Shown piece by piece: positions 9,058 to 18,363 of a stretch of 64,000 bases of DNA. This DNA comes from Pectobacterium polonicum. GTDB taxonomy: Bacteria; Pseudomonadota; Gammaproteobacteria; Enterobacterales; Enterobacteriaceae. A program made the position numbers and the translations under genes. The number at the start of each line of letters is the position of its first letter. Position 1 is the first letter of the stretch. The DNA is taken from positions 56,393 through 120,392 of the forward strand of contig NZ_RJTN01000015.1 in NCBI RefSeq assembly GCF_005497185.1, read 5' to 3'. The notes under the pieces were generated by a model. It saw only the letters and a program-made list of their open reading frames with translations, ran no database searches and had not been told where the DNA came from.

Positions 9058-9084
9058 CAATGTTTTCGCTGGTCATGCCGATAT
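9058..9084 (+). promoter_or_regulatory. Probable flagellar sigma28 (FliA) promoter of chemoreceptor 2
   Basis: CAATGTTT (9058-9065), 11 bp, then GCCGATAT (9077-9084). This matches TAAAGTTT-N11-GCCGATAA at 6 of 8 and 7 of 8 positions with exact spacing. It would give a leader of about 120 nt before ATG 9210, and place the receptor in the late flagellar regulon. Confidence 0.62.
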
Positions 9085-9209
9085 CCTAGAGTGGACTGCT
9101 TGGTTATTCATCAGAAGGATTTAGAAACCTCAGTCGTACATTGCTCTTGTCGTGCAGAAGAAAATCCGCTTAATAACAATAAACAGTGTCAATAAGTCAT
9201 GAGGATAAC

Positions 9210-10880
9210 ATGCAGAATAAAAGAAAAATGAAACTGGGTACTCAGGTCGGTTCGGGTTTTGCCATTGTTATTGTTATCGGCCTATTAGTGGCCATTTTCG
9301 GCAGAATGCATCTGGTTGGCCTCGGTAATACCACTGACAGGCTGGCCAAACACCACCTTGCCAACCTCATCGTGCTACAAGAATTGAAAGATAATCTTAA
9401 CGTCACGATCAAAGCCACGTTGCGTATGCTTATCGCGACCGAACAAAAGGTTCTGGAAGACAATCAAAAGCTGATTGAAACCACGAGCGCCAAAAACACC
9501 AAGCTCGTCGCTCAGTTAGAAGAAAATTTACGGGCAACCGAGGTCCGCAATATTCTGGGTGAACTTCAGCAAAATCGCACTGAATTTGCCACCGTGGGCC
9601 GCCAGGCCGTCGCACTGTCACTCAGCAAAAGGCAGGCTGAATCTATCGAGTTGGTTAAAACCCAGCTTGAACCGATACAAACCAAGCTTTTTAACAATCT
9701 GAACACCATGATTCAGTTGCAGAAAGACTACACCACGCAAACGGCCACCAATGCGATTGAAGAGTCTTACTATGATGGCAATTCGCTGTTGATGCTGGCG
9801 GGCATAGCGTCATTGATTGGCGGATGCATCGCCTGGCTGATTACTCGCCATATCAAGAAACAACTGGGTGGTGAACCCGCCTACGCGACGTTGGTCACGC
9901 AGGAAATCGCCCAAGGTAATCTCGCCATACCGATTGATCTGGCGGCAGGCGACACCACCAGCCTATTGTCCGCCATGAACCACATGCGCAAAAGCCTGAG
10001 TGGCATTGTTGAACAGGTGCGAGAAAGTAGTGAATCTATCGCGACCGGTTCCAGCCAAATCGCCGCAGGCAGCACCGATCTCAGCCAACGCACGGAAGAA
10101 CAGGCGGCTAACCTGCAACAGACCGCCGCCTCCATGGAAGAAATGAGCCAAACCGTACGCCAGAACTCAGATACGGTGCGTGACGCCGCCCAACTAGCGC
10201 AGGCCGCCAGCAACACCGCGGCTAAAGGCGGTGAAGCCGTCAGCAATATTGTTATCACCATGAGAGAAATCACCAACAGCTCGCAGAAAATTGGCGACAT
10301 TATCAGCGTTATTGACGGCATCGCGTTCCAGACCAATATCCTGGCGCTCAACGCCGCGGTAGAAGCCGCACGCGCTGGCGAGCAAGGGCGTGGTTTTGCC
10401 GTGGTCGCAGGCGAGGTGCGCTCGCTGGCACAGCGCTCCGCCACCGCCGCCAAAGAGATTAAAGAGCTAATTGGCCATAGCGTAGAGAGAGTCGAAGCCG
10501 GTTCCGCGCTCGTCAGCGATGCGGGAGCAACGATCGAAGAATTAGTCCGTCAGGCTCGCCACGTTGCCGACTTGATCAACGAAATTGGCGTCACCACGCA
10601 GGAACAAGAGTCCGGCGTTTCACAGATTCATGATGCCGTTAACCAACTCGATCAGGTCACCCAGCAGAACGCTGCGCTTGTTGAGCAGTCTACTTCCGCA
10701 GCCGATAGCCTGAGCGATCAGGCCGCTCATCTGGTAGAACTGATGAAAGTCTTCATCATTGAAGGCGGGTCATCACAGCACGTTGCATCGCCGCTGAAAA
10801 GGCCCACCAGCGCAACGCTTCCCCTCGCCAATCCGAAGAGCAAAACGGGAAGCAGTAGCCAAAATTGGGAAACCTTTTAA
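9210..10880 (+). CDS. Methyl-accepting chemotaxis protein 2 of the array
   Basis: 556 residues from ATG 9210, which has GAGG 5 nt upstream; a GTG at 9186 would add eight residues. Same plan as receptor 1: TM1, periplasmic four-helix domain of about 155 residues, TM2, HAMP, signalling coiled coil with the conserved tip and a C-terminal NWETF pentapeptide for CheR/CheB. The periplasmic domain differs clearly from receptor 1, while the HAMP-distal half is nearly identical, so the pair probably differ in ligand only. A FliA-like promoter precedes the gene and a good terminator follows. Confidence 0.93.
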   Translation: MQNKRKMKLGTQVGSGFAIVIVIGLLVAIFGRMHLVGLGNTTDRLAKHHLANLIVLQELKDNLNVTIKATLRMLIATEQKVLEDNQKLIETTSAKNTKLVAQLEENLRATEVRNILGELQQNRTEFATVGRQAVALSLSKRQAESIELVKTQLEPIQTKLFNNLNTMIQLQKDYTTQTATNAIEESYYDGNSLLMLAGIASLIGGCIAWLITRHIKKQLGGEPAYATLVTQEIAQGNLAIPIDLAAGDTTSLLSAMNHMRKSLSGIVEQVRESSESIATGSSQIAAGSTDLSQRTEEQAANLQQTAASMEEMSQTVRQNSDTVRDAAQLAQAASNTAAKGGEAVSNIVITMREITNSSQKIGDIISVIDGIAFQTNILALNAAVEAARAGEQGRGFAVVAGEVRSLAQRSATAAKEIKELIGHSVERVEAGSALVSDAGATIEELVRQARHVADLINEIGVTTQEQESGVSQIHDAVNQLDQVTQQNAALVEQSTSAADSLSDQAAHLVELMKVFIIEGGSSQHVASPLKRPTSATLPLANPKSKTGSSSQNWETF

Positions 10881-10900
10881 CAGCTAATCGAAAGAAATCT

Positions 10901-10930
10901 AAAACCGCTGCGCGATCGGCGGTTTTTTTT
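10901..10930 (+). terminator. Rho-independent terminator after chemoreceptor 2
   Basis: Stem AAAACCGC (10901-10908) / GCGGTTTT (10919-10926), 10-nt loop, with the T run extending to 10930. Confidence 0.8.
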
Positions 10931-11610
10931 ATCCCTTGATGACAGGCGCTCATCACATCGCCACACGGTACGTTTACACCGTAAATTGAAGAAAATAGCC
11001 AACACTTTCAATAGGGAAAAACAATTAATAAAAAATAAAAATCAGCACTTGACTGTATATTAAGTGAAATAGAATGAAATCAATGAAAAATAAGAAAAAC
11101 GACGGTTTGAGATTATAAAAACATCAAATATATGATGGTAAAAACATCATATCTTTCGAAAAAAAAGAACGAATAAAAAACAAAGATCGATTTAGGGATG
11201 AATAAATAAGCAAAAAATCATAATCGCAACGTTTATTAACATCGCTGTCAATTTAACATTACACTTACCCACCTCCGCTAGCGCCAAATATAAACCCTAC
11301 CGATATTGCGGCTTTCCTTTCACCCCTCTATACTGCTGCGCCATCATCTCTTCTTATATGTAAACGTTCTTCCGATCGGGCTCACACTCACAGCACACCG
11401 CATTTATCCATCGTCATCATTTAACGAATAACGTCACAGGAACCAGTAAGCGCAGCTTGCGTTTATTACCACAAGGAAACGGGCAATGAGTAAAGGGAAA
11501 CATAAACGCTATGACGCTTGCAAAATCAATATGTTCTCGCAACGTCTCTTTCACATTAAAAGTACACCAGTTTTAACACTAATCGCTTTCAACATATAAT
11601 AAGGGACAAA
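10931..11610. other. Long AT-rich spacer between chemoreceptors 2 and 3
   Basis: 680 bp, strongly AT-rich for the first 350 bp. It contains a repeated 11-mer TAAAAACATCA (11116-11126 and 11139-11149, 23-bp period, with a small CATCA/TGATG hairpin between) and one short ORF with a good ribosome-binding site (11486-11599). No larger gene is supported. It could be an H-NS-bound or multi-promoter control region for receptor 3. Confidence 0.5.
11486..11599 (+). CDS. Possible short leader ORF upstream of chemoreceptor 3
   Basis: ATG 11486 follows AAGGAAAC by 6-7 nt and opens a 37-codon frame (MSKGKHKRYDACKINMFSQR at the start) that ends 11 bp before the receptor 3 start codon. It has a basic N-terminus and a short hydrophobic end. 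No family is recognised. The good ribosome-binding site and tight spacing argue for translation; the length and AT-rich surroundings argue for chance. Confidence 0.25.
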   Translation: MSKGKHKRYDACKINMFSQRLFHIKSTPVLTLIAFNI

Positions 11611-13281
11611 ATGAATCTCATCAAAAATAGCAGCCTGGGTAAAATGCTAGGGACAGGCTTTACTCTGGTCATCGCTATCGGTTTTCTGGTGGCGGTATTT
11701 GGTCGTATCCAGTTAGACAAACTCGGCGAAAACATTCAGGTATTGTCGCAAGTCCGTATCGCCAACCTCCTGATGATGGAAGAGTTTAAAGATAACATCA
11801 ACACCAATGCGATTGCCGTCAGGAACCTGGTATTGCTGGAAGACGAGAGACAGATGCAGGAAGAGAAAGCGCGTATCGAAGAGATAATCTCCCGCAATAA
11901 CGCCTTACTGTCCAAAATAGACGGTAGCACTGTCGATAAGCATGCCAAAGAACTGGTAGCAATACTGGAACAGGTACGTCCAGCCTACAGCAGCATCATG
12001 AAAGAGGCCGTCACGCTGGCGATGGCAGGTAAGAATAGCGAAGCACGCGACCTGTTATTAACCGATGTAAAAGCCAAGCAGGATTCTGTCTTTAATGCCT
12101 TGAATGACATGGTTAACTGGCAAGAGAAGCTCACCGTTGAAATCGCCGACCAGTCTTTAAAAAATGCGACGAACGCAGGTACGCTGATGGTCATTATCGC
12201 CCTGCTTTCTGTCGCGCTGGGCATGCTTATCTCATGGTGGATCACCCGGACTATTAAACGTCAGCTTGGGGGAGAGCCAGCCTACACGCTGGAAGTGACA
12301 CGTCAGGTTGCACAAGGGAATCTGGCCGTTACGATTGAACTGCGCGATGGAGACACCACCAGCGTACTGGCGGCGATGGAAGACATGCGCCAAAACCTGA
12401 GTAACCTTGTCGGCCAGGTACATCAGAGCAGCGAATCTATCGCCACGGGTGCGACACAGATCGCGATGGGAAATACCGATCTCAGCCAACGTACAGAAGA
12501 GCAGGCCGCGAATCTTCAGGAAACCGCCGCCTCAATGGAACAGATGAATACCACCGTGAAGCAGAATGCAGCAACCGTGCGCACCGCAACGGAGTTAGCC
12601 CATTCCGCCAGCTCTACGGCACAAAAAGGCGGCGACGCGGTTAATAACGTGGTGCGAACGATGGAAGATATTACGGCCAGTTCTCGCAAGATCGGCGACA
12701 TTATCGGCGTCATCGACAGTATCGCCTTCCAGACCAACATTTTAGCACTGAATGCCGCCGTTGAAGCGGCCAGAGCCGGTGAGCAAGGCCGTGGCTTCGC
12801 CGTGGTCGCGGGTGAAGTGCGCTCTCTGGCGCAGCGTTCCGCTTCCGCCGCGCGTGAAATCAAAGATCTGATTAGCACGAGCGTAGCCAATGTAGAAATG
12901 GGTGAGAAACTGGTTAACGACGCAGGCATCACCATCAAAGATATTGTAGAAAAATCTCAACATGTTGCTAACCTGCTCAGTGAAATCGGCCTGACGACAC
13001 ATGAACAAGAACAGGGTGTCGCTCAGGTGAATGATGCGGTGAATCAGCTCGATCAGGTCACTCAACAGAATGCCGCACTGGTGGAAGAATCAGCCTCTGC
13101 CGCCGACAGCCTGAGTGAACAGGCCAGAACGTTGCTCGAATTAATGGGCGTTTTCAAAATCAGCGGCATTCAAGCACACGCACCACGACTGGTGTCACAG
13201 GTGAAACAGCCAGCTGCGCCGAGACTGGCTTTAGCTAGCCAATCAGGTAACGCCACCAGCGATAACTGGGAAACCTTTTAA
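11611..13281 (+). CDS. Methyl-accepting chemotaxis protein 3 of the array
   Basis: 556 residues with TM1 near 14-32, a four-helix periplasmic domain, TM2 at about 190-212, HAMP starting [20 protein letters not shown], and a signalling coiled coil with [20 protein letters not shown] at the tip. It ends NWETF. In sequence it is closer to receptor 4 than to 1 and 2 (shared [31 protein letters not shown] and KQPAAPRLALAS-like tail). ATG 11611 follows AAGGGACAAA. The ligand is unknown. Confidence 0.93.
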   Translation: MNLIKNSSLGKMLGTGFTLVIAIGFLVAVFGRIQLDKLGENIQVLSQVRIANLLMMEEFKDNINTNAIAVRNLVLLEDERQMQEEKARIEEIISRNNALLSKIDGSTVDKHAKELVAILEQVRPAYSSIMKEAVTLAMAGKNSEARDLLLTDVKAKQDSVFNALNDMVNWQEKLTVEIADQSLKNATNAGTLMVIIALLSVALGMLISWWITRTIKRQLGGEPAYTLEVTRQVAQGNLAVTIELRDGDTTSVLAAMEDMRQNLSNLVGQVHQSSESIATGATQIAMGNTDLSQRTEEQAANLQETAASMEQMNTTVKQNAATVRTATELAHSASSTAQKGGDAVNNVVRTMEDITASSRKIGDIIGVIDSIAFQTNILALNAAVEAARAGEQGRGFAVVAGEVRSLAQRSASAAREIKDLISTSVANVEMGEKLVNDAGITIKDIVEKSQHVANLLSEIGLTTHEQEQGVAQVNDAVNQLDQVTQQNAALVEESASAADSLSEQARTLLELMGVFKISGIQAHAPRLVSQVKQPAAPRLALASQSGNATSDNWETF

Positions 13282-13328
13282 CGAATACGACCGATCTAGC
13301 GTCTCCTTCGAGGTCAACCATAAAAATA

Positions 13329-13356
13329 AAGCTGCTGAACCCTCAGCGGCTTTTTT
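13329..13356 (+). terminator. Rho-independent terminator after chemoreceptor 3
   Basis: 10-bp stem with one G-U pair (13329-13338 with 13343-13352), 4-nt loop, and a T run through 13356. Confidence 0.8.
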
Positions 13357-13875
13357 ATCGTCCAGGAATAGCAAGAATAAATAACAAGGTTAAAAAAACC
13401 GCAAAAAATAATAAACATCACAATTAGAAATAACAAGTTACAAACTAATAGCAATAAATAAAATAAATACCTCTTATTAGGTATAAATTTATTGATTGAT
13501 ATTTATTACCTATCCTAATTACCATAAGAAAATAATATTAAATTTCTGCCGCCTAATAAATCAGGGGTTTTTGTTACGTTTATTCTGCCATCAACCTATC
13601 ACGTTACTGTCTACACTTTATTTGTCATTCCCTTAGCCTGTAAATATCCCCAACAGGCACTCCATACGCGTATGAAAGCGACAATTATTTCCTTTCGCCA
13701 ATGCAGCGACTGGACATACATGTCGCCGATACTCCTGCATCGAAGAAACGTTGGGAGATAAACGGAATGATGAAAACAATAGAGTCTGTGGGGCGAATCG
13801 CATCTGTACCATCACCCCTAGCATAAAACAACGACACCTGCTGTGTCAGACTTCAATAAATAAAAAAGGAACATC
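13357..13875. other. AT-rich spacer between chemoreceptors 3 and 4
   Basis: About 520 bp, extremely AT-rich over 13380-13560. It includes a small perfect inverted repeat ATACCT/AGGTAT (13467-13484) and a GCCGATAC word at 13725-13732 that resembles a FliA -10 element but lacks a matching -35. No gene is supported on either strand. Confidence 0.45.
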
Positions 13876-15522
13876 ATGAAGAATATAAGTTTGGGAAAAA
13901 TGTTAGGAGCAGGCTTTACGCTCATTATCGTTATTGGTTTTTTAGTCGCCATATTAGGTCGCGTGCAATTAGAAAAACTCGGGGGAAATATTCAGTTTTT
14001 GTCACAAACACGTATTTCCAATCTCCTGCTCATGCAGGAAGTTAAAGACAACGTCAACATCGCGGCACGATCCATCAGAAATATTGCACTTCTGACCGAT
14101 CAGCAGCAAATGAAGGTGGAAAAAGATCGCATCGAACAAACCATCGCACGTAATAGCGACTTGCTCGCACAAATACGTAAAAACGCAGTGGATAGCGAGG
14201 CTAAAACACTGCTCGCCACGCTGGAACAGGCTCGCCCTGCGTATACCAACAGCATGAAAAAAGCCATCGAACTGGCTATGACCAGCGAACACGACGCATT
14301 TCGTCACTTTCTGCTGACGGAAGTGCGCACCACGCAAGCAAGCGTATTCGATATTCTGGATAAAATGGTTGAGATGCAAAAACAGCTGACCGTCACGCTC
14401 GCCAATGAATCTGAGAATAATGCGTTACGCGCTGGCACCCTAATGCTGATCATCGCACTGGGTTCTGCCCTACTGGGAGGTGTTGTTGCCTGGTGGATTA
14501 CCCGGAAAATCAAGCGCCAGCTTGGTGGGGAACCCGCCTATACGCTGGAGATTACCCGTCAGGTTGCACAGGGGAATCTTGCTGTCGCGATTGAACGACG
14601 TGCCGGAGACACCACCAGCGTCCTCGCCGCAATGGAGGACATGCGCCAAAGCCTGAGCAATATCGTCGGGCAAGTCCATCAAAGCAGCGAGTCTATCGCC
14701 ACGGGCGCCAGCCAGATTGCGATGGGGAATACCGATCTCAGTCAGCGTACAGAAGAGCAGGCCGCCAACCTGCAAGAAACTGCGGCTTCCATGGAAGAAA
14801 TGAATACCACGGTTAAACAGAACGCCGACACCGTGCGTACCGCCACACAGCTCGCCAACTCGGCCAGCACCGCCGCCCGTAAAGGAGGGGATGTCGTCAA
14901 CAACGTCGTGCGGACCATGGAAGAGATCACGGCTAGCTCACGTAAAATCGGCGATATTATCGGCGTGATTGACGGTATTGCTTTCCAAACCAACATTCTG
15001 GCGCTCAATGCCGCCGTCGAAGCCGCGCGAGCTGGAGAACAGGGACGCGGGTTCGCAGTCGTCGCCGGAGAAGTTCGCTCATTGGCTCAACGCTCCGCTT
15101 CTGCTGCGCGTGAAATCAAGGATCTAATTAGCGTTAGCGTAGGAAAAGTGGAAGCCGGTGAAGCGCTCGTTAACGAAGCGGGCGTCACCATAGGAGAAGT
15201 CGTAGAGCAGTCACAGCGTGTCGCCGACCTAATTAATGAGATCGGCCTGACCACCCACGAACAAGAACAGGGCGTTTCTCAGGTCAATGATGCGGTCAAT
15301 CAGCTCGATCAGGTCACTCAGCAGAACGCGGCACTGGTTGAAGAGTCGGCTTCCGCCGCAGATAGCCTGAGCCAACAGGCCAAAAACCTGCTTGAATTGA
15401 TGGGCGCGTTCAAAATTGACAGCGTCCAGCCACAGCGAGCCGCACCGCAAGTGGCTACGCTCTCCAGACCGAAACTGGCGTTAGCCAGTCATTCGAGTAA
15501 CACAAACTGGGAAACGTTTTAA
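13876..15522 (+). CDS. Methyl-accepting chemotaxis protein 4 of the array
   Basis: 548 residues, same architecture: TM1 at about 8-28, periplasmic four-helix domain, TM2 at about 190-210, HAMP ([20 protein letters not shown]), conserved signalling tip and terminal NWETF. It resembles receptor 3 in the cytoplasmic half and has its own periplasmic sequence. ATG 13876 follows AAAAGGAACATC. Last of four receptors in the same orientation, each with its own terminator, so they are probably separate transcription units rather than one operon. Confidence 0.93.
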   Translation: MKNISLGKMLGAGFTLIIVIGFLVAILGRVQLEKLGGNIQFLSQTRISNLLLMQEVKDNVNIAARSIRNIALLTDQQQMKVEKDRIEQTIARNSDLLAQIRKNAVDSEAKTLLATLEQARPAYTNSMKKAIELAMTSEHDAFRHFLLTEVRTTQASVFDILDKMVEMQKQLTVTLANESENNALRAGTLMLIIALGSALLGGVVAWWITRKIKRQLGGEPAYTLEITRQVAQGNLAVAIERRAGDTTSVLAAMEDMRQSLSNIVGQVHQSSESIATGASQIAMGNTDLSQRTEEQAANLQETAASMEEMNTTVKQNADTVRTATQLANSASTAARKGGDVVNNVVRTMEEITASSRKIGDIIGVIDGIAFQTNILALNAAVEAARAGEQGRGFAVVAGEVRSLAQRSASAAREIKDLISVSVGKVEAGEALVNEAGVTIGEVVEQSQRVADLINEIGLTTHEQEQGVSQVNDAVNQLDQVTQQNAALVEESASAADSLSQQAKNLLELMGAFKIDSVQPQRAAPQVATLSRPKLALASHSSNTNWETF

Positions 15523-15550
15523 TCCACGAAGCTTTTCGCTACAACCGACA

Positions 15551-15577
15551 GTAAAAAGCCGCCCTCCTGGGCGGCTT
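15551..15577 (-). terminator. Terminator between chemoreceptor 4 and the aminotransferase
   Basis: Perfect 9-bp stem AAGCCGCCC (15556-15564) / GGGCGGCTT (15569-15577) with a TCCT loop. Read on the minus strand it is followed by TTTTTAC, so it terminates the aminotransferase transcript well; on the plus strand the U tract is weak. Confidence 0.8.
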
Positions 15578-15631
15578 CAGACTACTGATATTTCAGCGGT
15601 TTTTTCATTAACAGATTACGTTTTACAGCAA

Positions 15632-16822
15632 TTACAGCGCCCGACGCAGGCGAGCCACCGCTTCATGCATTTGCTCATCCGTTGCCGTCGCAAAGGACAG
15701 GCGCAGCGTTGAGTAATCAATGTTATCTGGGAAGAAGAACTCGCCCGGCACGAAGACAACGCCCTGTTCCAGCGTCTTCTTCAGCCATTCCGTGGTGTTA
15801 AAATCGTCCTGACGAAACTTCGCCCACAGGAACATCCCGCCTTTCGGCTGGTTAAAGGTGATCACATCACCCAGTTCCTTCTCAATAAGCTGTGCCAACA
15901 GCTCGCCTTTGTGCTTATAGGCATGGCGGATTTTTTCGATCTGCGTATCCAGACGTCCCAGCCCCAGATAGCATTCTGCGACGGTCTGCGACAAGGCGCT
16001 GGCGTGCAGGTCGGCGGCCTGTTTAATAATCGCCACTTTGTGCAACAGCCAATCCGGCAGAATCGCCCAACCAAGACGTAGCCCCGGTGCCAGTACTTTC
16101 GAGAACGTGGAGGTATACAGCACGTATTCCGTGCTACCCAACTTATCCTGCGCCAGTTGGAACAGCGTCGGGTTGCGTTCTTCGGTGAAGCGTAGCTCAC
16201 CATACGGGTCGTCTTCGATAATGACAAACCCATAGCGCTCCGCCAGTTGAATCAATTGCAGGCGACGTTCATAACTCAGCGTCACGCCGCTCGGGTTACC
16301 GAAGTTCGGTACGATATAAACGCCTTTGATACGCTGTGTCTTCAGCAGTTCTTCCAGCTCATCGACCACCATGCCATCAGCATCGGATGACACCGACATC
16401 ACCTGCGCCTGCGCCAGCTCCAGCGTTTGCAGCGCCGCCAGATAAGTCGGACGTTCAACGACGAACACGTCGCCCGGATCGACCATCGCACGCATGATCA
16501 GATCCAGTGCCTGCTGTGAGCCGGCCGTCACAACAATATCGTCGCCGCGTGTTTTTACACCGCGCACCGCGCACAGATCGGCAATGCGATCGCGCAACAC
16601 ACTGCTGCCTTCGGTTAAGCCGTACTGGAACGCCGTTTTCGGCTGTTCAGTAATCGCTAACTGCGTGGCCTGATTTAACCCTTCGAAATCAAACAAGGCA
16701 TCTGACGGAATCCCGCCAGCCAGCGAGATAATGTTTTCCATCTTGCTGTGTTTCAGCAGTTCACGGATGGCGGAACTTTTTAACTGAGCGATGCGGTGCG
16801 CCAACAACCCTTCAATAGCCAT
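15632..16822 (-). CDS. PLP-dependent aminotransferase, class I/II (2-aminoadipate/aromatic aminotransferase-like)
   Basis: 396 residues, fold-type I aminotransferase. The Schiff-base lysine should be K242 in YTSTFSKVLAPGLRLGW; N176 in PNFGNPSG and the aspartate pair in IIEDDPYGEL (204-205) are the usual cofactor contacts. It is similar in style to LysN/MocR-type transaminases without the DNA-binding domain. It lies 63 bp downstream of livF on the same strand, with a hairpin between, so it may be co-transcribed with the branched-chain amino acid transporter and act on an imported amino acid. The substrate cannot be deduced. Confidence 0.85.
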   Translation of the reverse strand: MAIEGLLAHRIAQLKSSAIRELLKHSKMENIISLAGGIPSDALFDFEGLNQATQLAITEQPKTAFQYGLTEGSSVLRDRIADLCAVRGVKTRGDDIVVTAGSQQALDLIMRAMVDPGDVFVVERPTYLAALQTLELAQAQVMSVSSDADGMVVDELEELLKTQRIKGVYIVPNFGNPSGVTLSYERRLQLIQLAERYGFVIIEDDPYGELRFTEERNPTLFQLAQDKLGSTEYVLYTSTFSKVLAPGLRLGWAILPDWLLHKVAIIKQAADLHASALSQTVAECYLGLGRLDTQIEKIRHAYKHKGELLAQLIEKELGDVITFNQPKGGMFLWAKFRQDDFNTTEWLKKTLEQGVVFVPGEFFFPDNIDYSTLRLSFATATDEQMHEAVARLRRAL

Positions 16823-16847
16823 GTCTTCTTAACCCTTCTACGAAACA

Positions 16848-16863
16848 GGCCGGTAAACCGGCC
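16848..16863 (-). terminator. Short hairpin between livF and the aminotransferase gene
   Basis: GGCCGG (16848-16853) / CCGGCC (16858-16863) with a 4-nt loop. Few T residues follow on the minus strand, so partial attenuation is more likely than full termination. Confidence 0.45.
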
Positions 16864-16885
16864 CGATATCGACTATTTATTAATA

Positions 16886-17587
16886 TCATCCGCCCAGATA
16901 GGCCGAGCGTACCGCTTCATTAGCTAACAATGCCGCACCGGTATCTTCCAACACGATATGACCGTTTTCAAGTACATAACCCCGGTCAGCCAGTTTCAGC
17001 GCCTGGTTGGCATTTTGCTCTACCAGGAAGATGGTCATGCCCTCTTCGCGCAGTTGCTGGATCGTGTCGAAGATTTGCAGGATGATAATCGGTGCCAGCC
17101 CCAGCGACGGCTCGTCCAGCAGCAGTAAACGCGGCTGGCTCATCAACGCGCGGCCAATCGCCAGCATCTGCTGCTCACCGCCAGACATGGTGCCGGAACG
17201 CTGGGCACGTCGCTCATACAGACGCGGAAACAGATCGTAGACGCGCGCGATGCGCTCCTGATACTGATCGCGCTCGGCAAAAAAACCACCCATCGCCAGA
17301 TTTTCTTCTACCGTCATGCGGGAAAAGACGCGACGGCCTTCCGGGACAATCGCGATAGCCTCACGCATAATCTGCGCAGTCTGCCAGTTTGTGATGTCCT
17401 TACCGTCAAACGTGATGGTGCCTTCCGTCGCACGCGGATCGCCGCACAGCGTACCCAGAAGCGTGGTTTTACCGGCACCGTTGGCACCGATCAGCGTAAC
17501 AATCTCGCCCTGATTAATATGCAGGCTAACTTGGTGCAGCGCCTGAATCTTTCCGTAATGGGCCGAAACCTGATGTAATGACAGCAT
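16886..17587 (-). CDS. livF: High-affinity branched-chain amino acid ABC transporter, ATPase LivF
   Basis: 233 residues, the usual LivF length. Walker A is GANGAGKTT at 34-42, the ABC signature is MSGGEQQM, and Walker B is LLLLDEPSLGLAP, with the glutamine-type switch LVEQNANQAL. It forms the nucleotide-binding pair with LivG on the cytoplasmic face of LivHM. Last transporter gene of the operon; it starts 5 bp after livG ends. Confidence 0.95.
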   Translation of the reverse strand: MLSLHQVSAHYGKIQALHQVSLHINQGEIVTLIGANGAGKTTLLGTLCGDPRATEGTITFDGKDITNWQTAQIMREAIAIVPEGRRVFSRMTVEENLAMGGFFAERDQYQERIARVYDLFPRLYERRAQRSGTMSGGEQQMLAIGRALMSQPRLLLLDEPSLGLAPIIILQIFDTIQQLREEGMTIFLVEQNANQALKLADRGYVLENGHIVLEDTGAALLANEAVRSAYLGG

Positions 17588-17592
17588 AAACG

Positions 17593-18363
17593 TTATCCTT
17601 CACCCAGATAGGCACGGATGACATCCGGGTTGTTACGAATTTCAGCTGGAGTGCCTTGTGCCAGCGGCGTGCCCTGATTGACGACATAAATCCGATCGGA
17701 AATTCCCATCACCAGCTTCATATCATGTTCAATCAACAGAACGGACACCTGATGACTATCGCGCAGCTCCGCAATCAGCTGATTTAACTCATCAGTTTCT
17801 TTCGGGTTCAGACCTGCTGCGGGCTCATCGAGCATCAACAGCTCAGGCCGCGTCACCATGCAGCGAGCAATTTCCAGACGGCGCTGCTGGCCGTAAGCCA
17901 GATTTCCCGCCTGACGGTTCGCTAAATCCAGCAGGCCGATTCGCTCCAGCCACACCGCTGCGCGCTCCTGCGCATCCGCTTCCGCACGACGAAAGCCCGG
18001 CGTTTTCAACAGCCCGGCAAACACGCCGCTTTTCAAGTGCTGATGCTGTGCCACCAGCAGGTTCTCGATCACCGTCATTTCACGGAACAGACGAACGTGC
18101 TGGAACGTGCGCACCACGCCCATACGGGCAATCGCCTGTCCGGGCAGCCCTTCCAAATGACGATCGCGCAGCATGATGGTGCCACCACTCGGGCGATAAA
18201 AACCGGTCAGGCAGTTAAAGACCGTAGTTTTCCCCGCCCCGTTCGGACCAATCAGCGAGACAATTTCGCCCGCATGAATATCCATTTCAACGTTGTTGAC
18301 CGCCAGCAGGCCGCCAAAACGCATCATCAGACCTCTGACTGATAATAGTGGCTGCGTGCTCAT
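17593..18363 (-). CDS. livG: High-affinity branched-chain amino acid ABC transporter, ATPase LivG
   Basis: 256 residues. Walker [10 protein letters not shown] is at 39-47, the signature is [12 protein letters not shown], Walker [14 protein letters not shown], and the switch histidine is in [11 protein letters not shown]. It pairs with LivF to energise uptake of Leu/Ile/Val. Its start overlaps the livM stop by 4 bp. Confidence 0.95.
   Translation of the reverse strand: MSTQPLLSVRGLMMRFGGLLAVNNVEMDIHAGEIVSLIGPNGAGKTTVFNCLTGFYRPSGGTIMLRDRHLEGLPGQAIARMGVVRTFQHVRLFREMTVIENLLVAQHQHLKSGVFAGLLKTPGFRRAEADAQERAAVWLERIGLLDLANRQAGNLAYGQQRRLEIARCMVTRPELLMLDEPAAGLNPKETDELNQLIAELRDSHQVSVLLIEHDMKLVMGISDRIYVVNQGTPLAQGTPAEIRNNPDVIRAYLGEG

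Noticed and set aside
9881..10453. 190-codon minus-strand ORF opposite chemoreceptor 2
   Set aside because: A Ser/Ala-rich shadow that recurs opposite the sister receptors because of their shared codon pattern.
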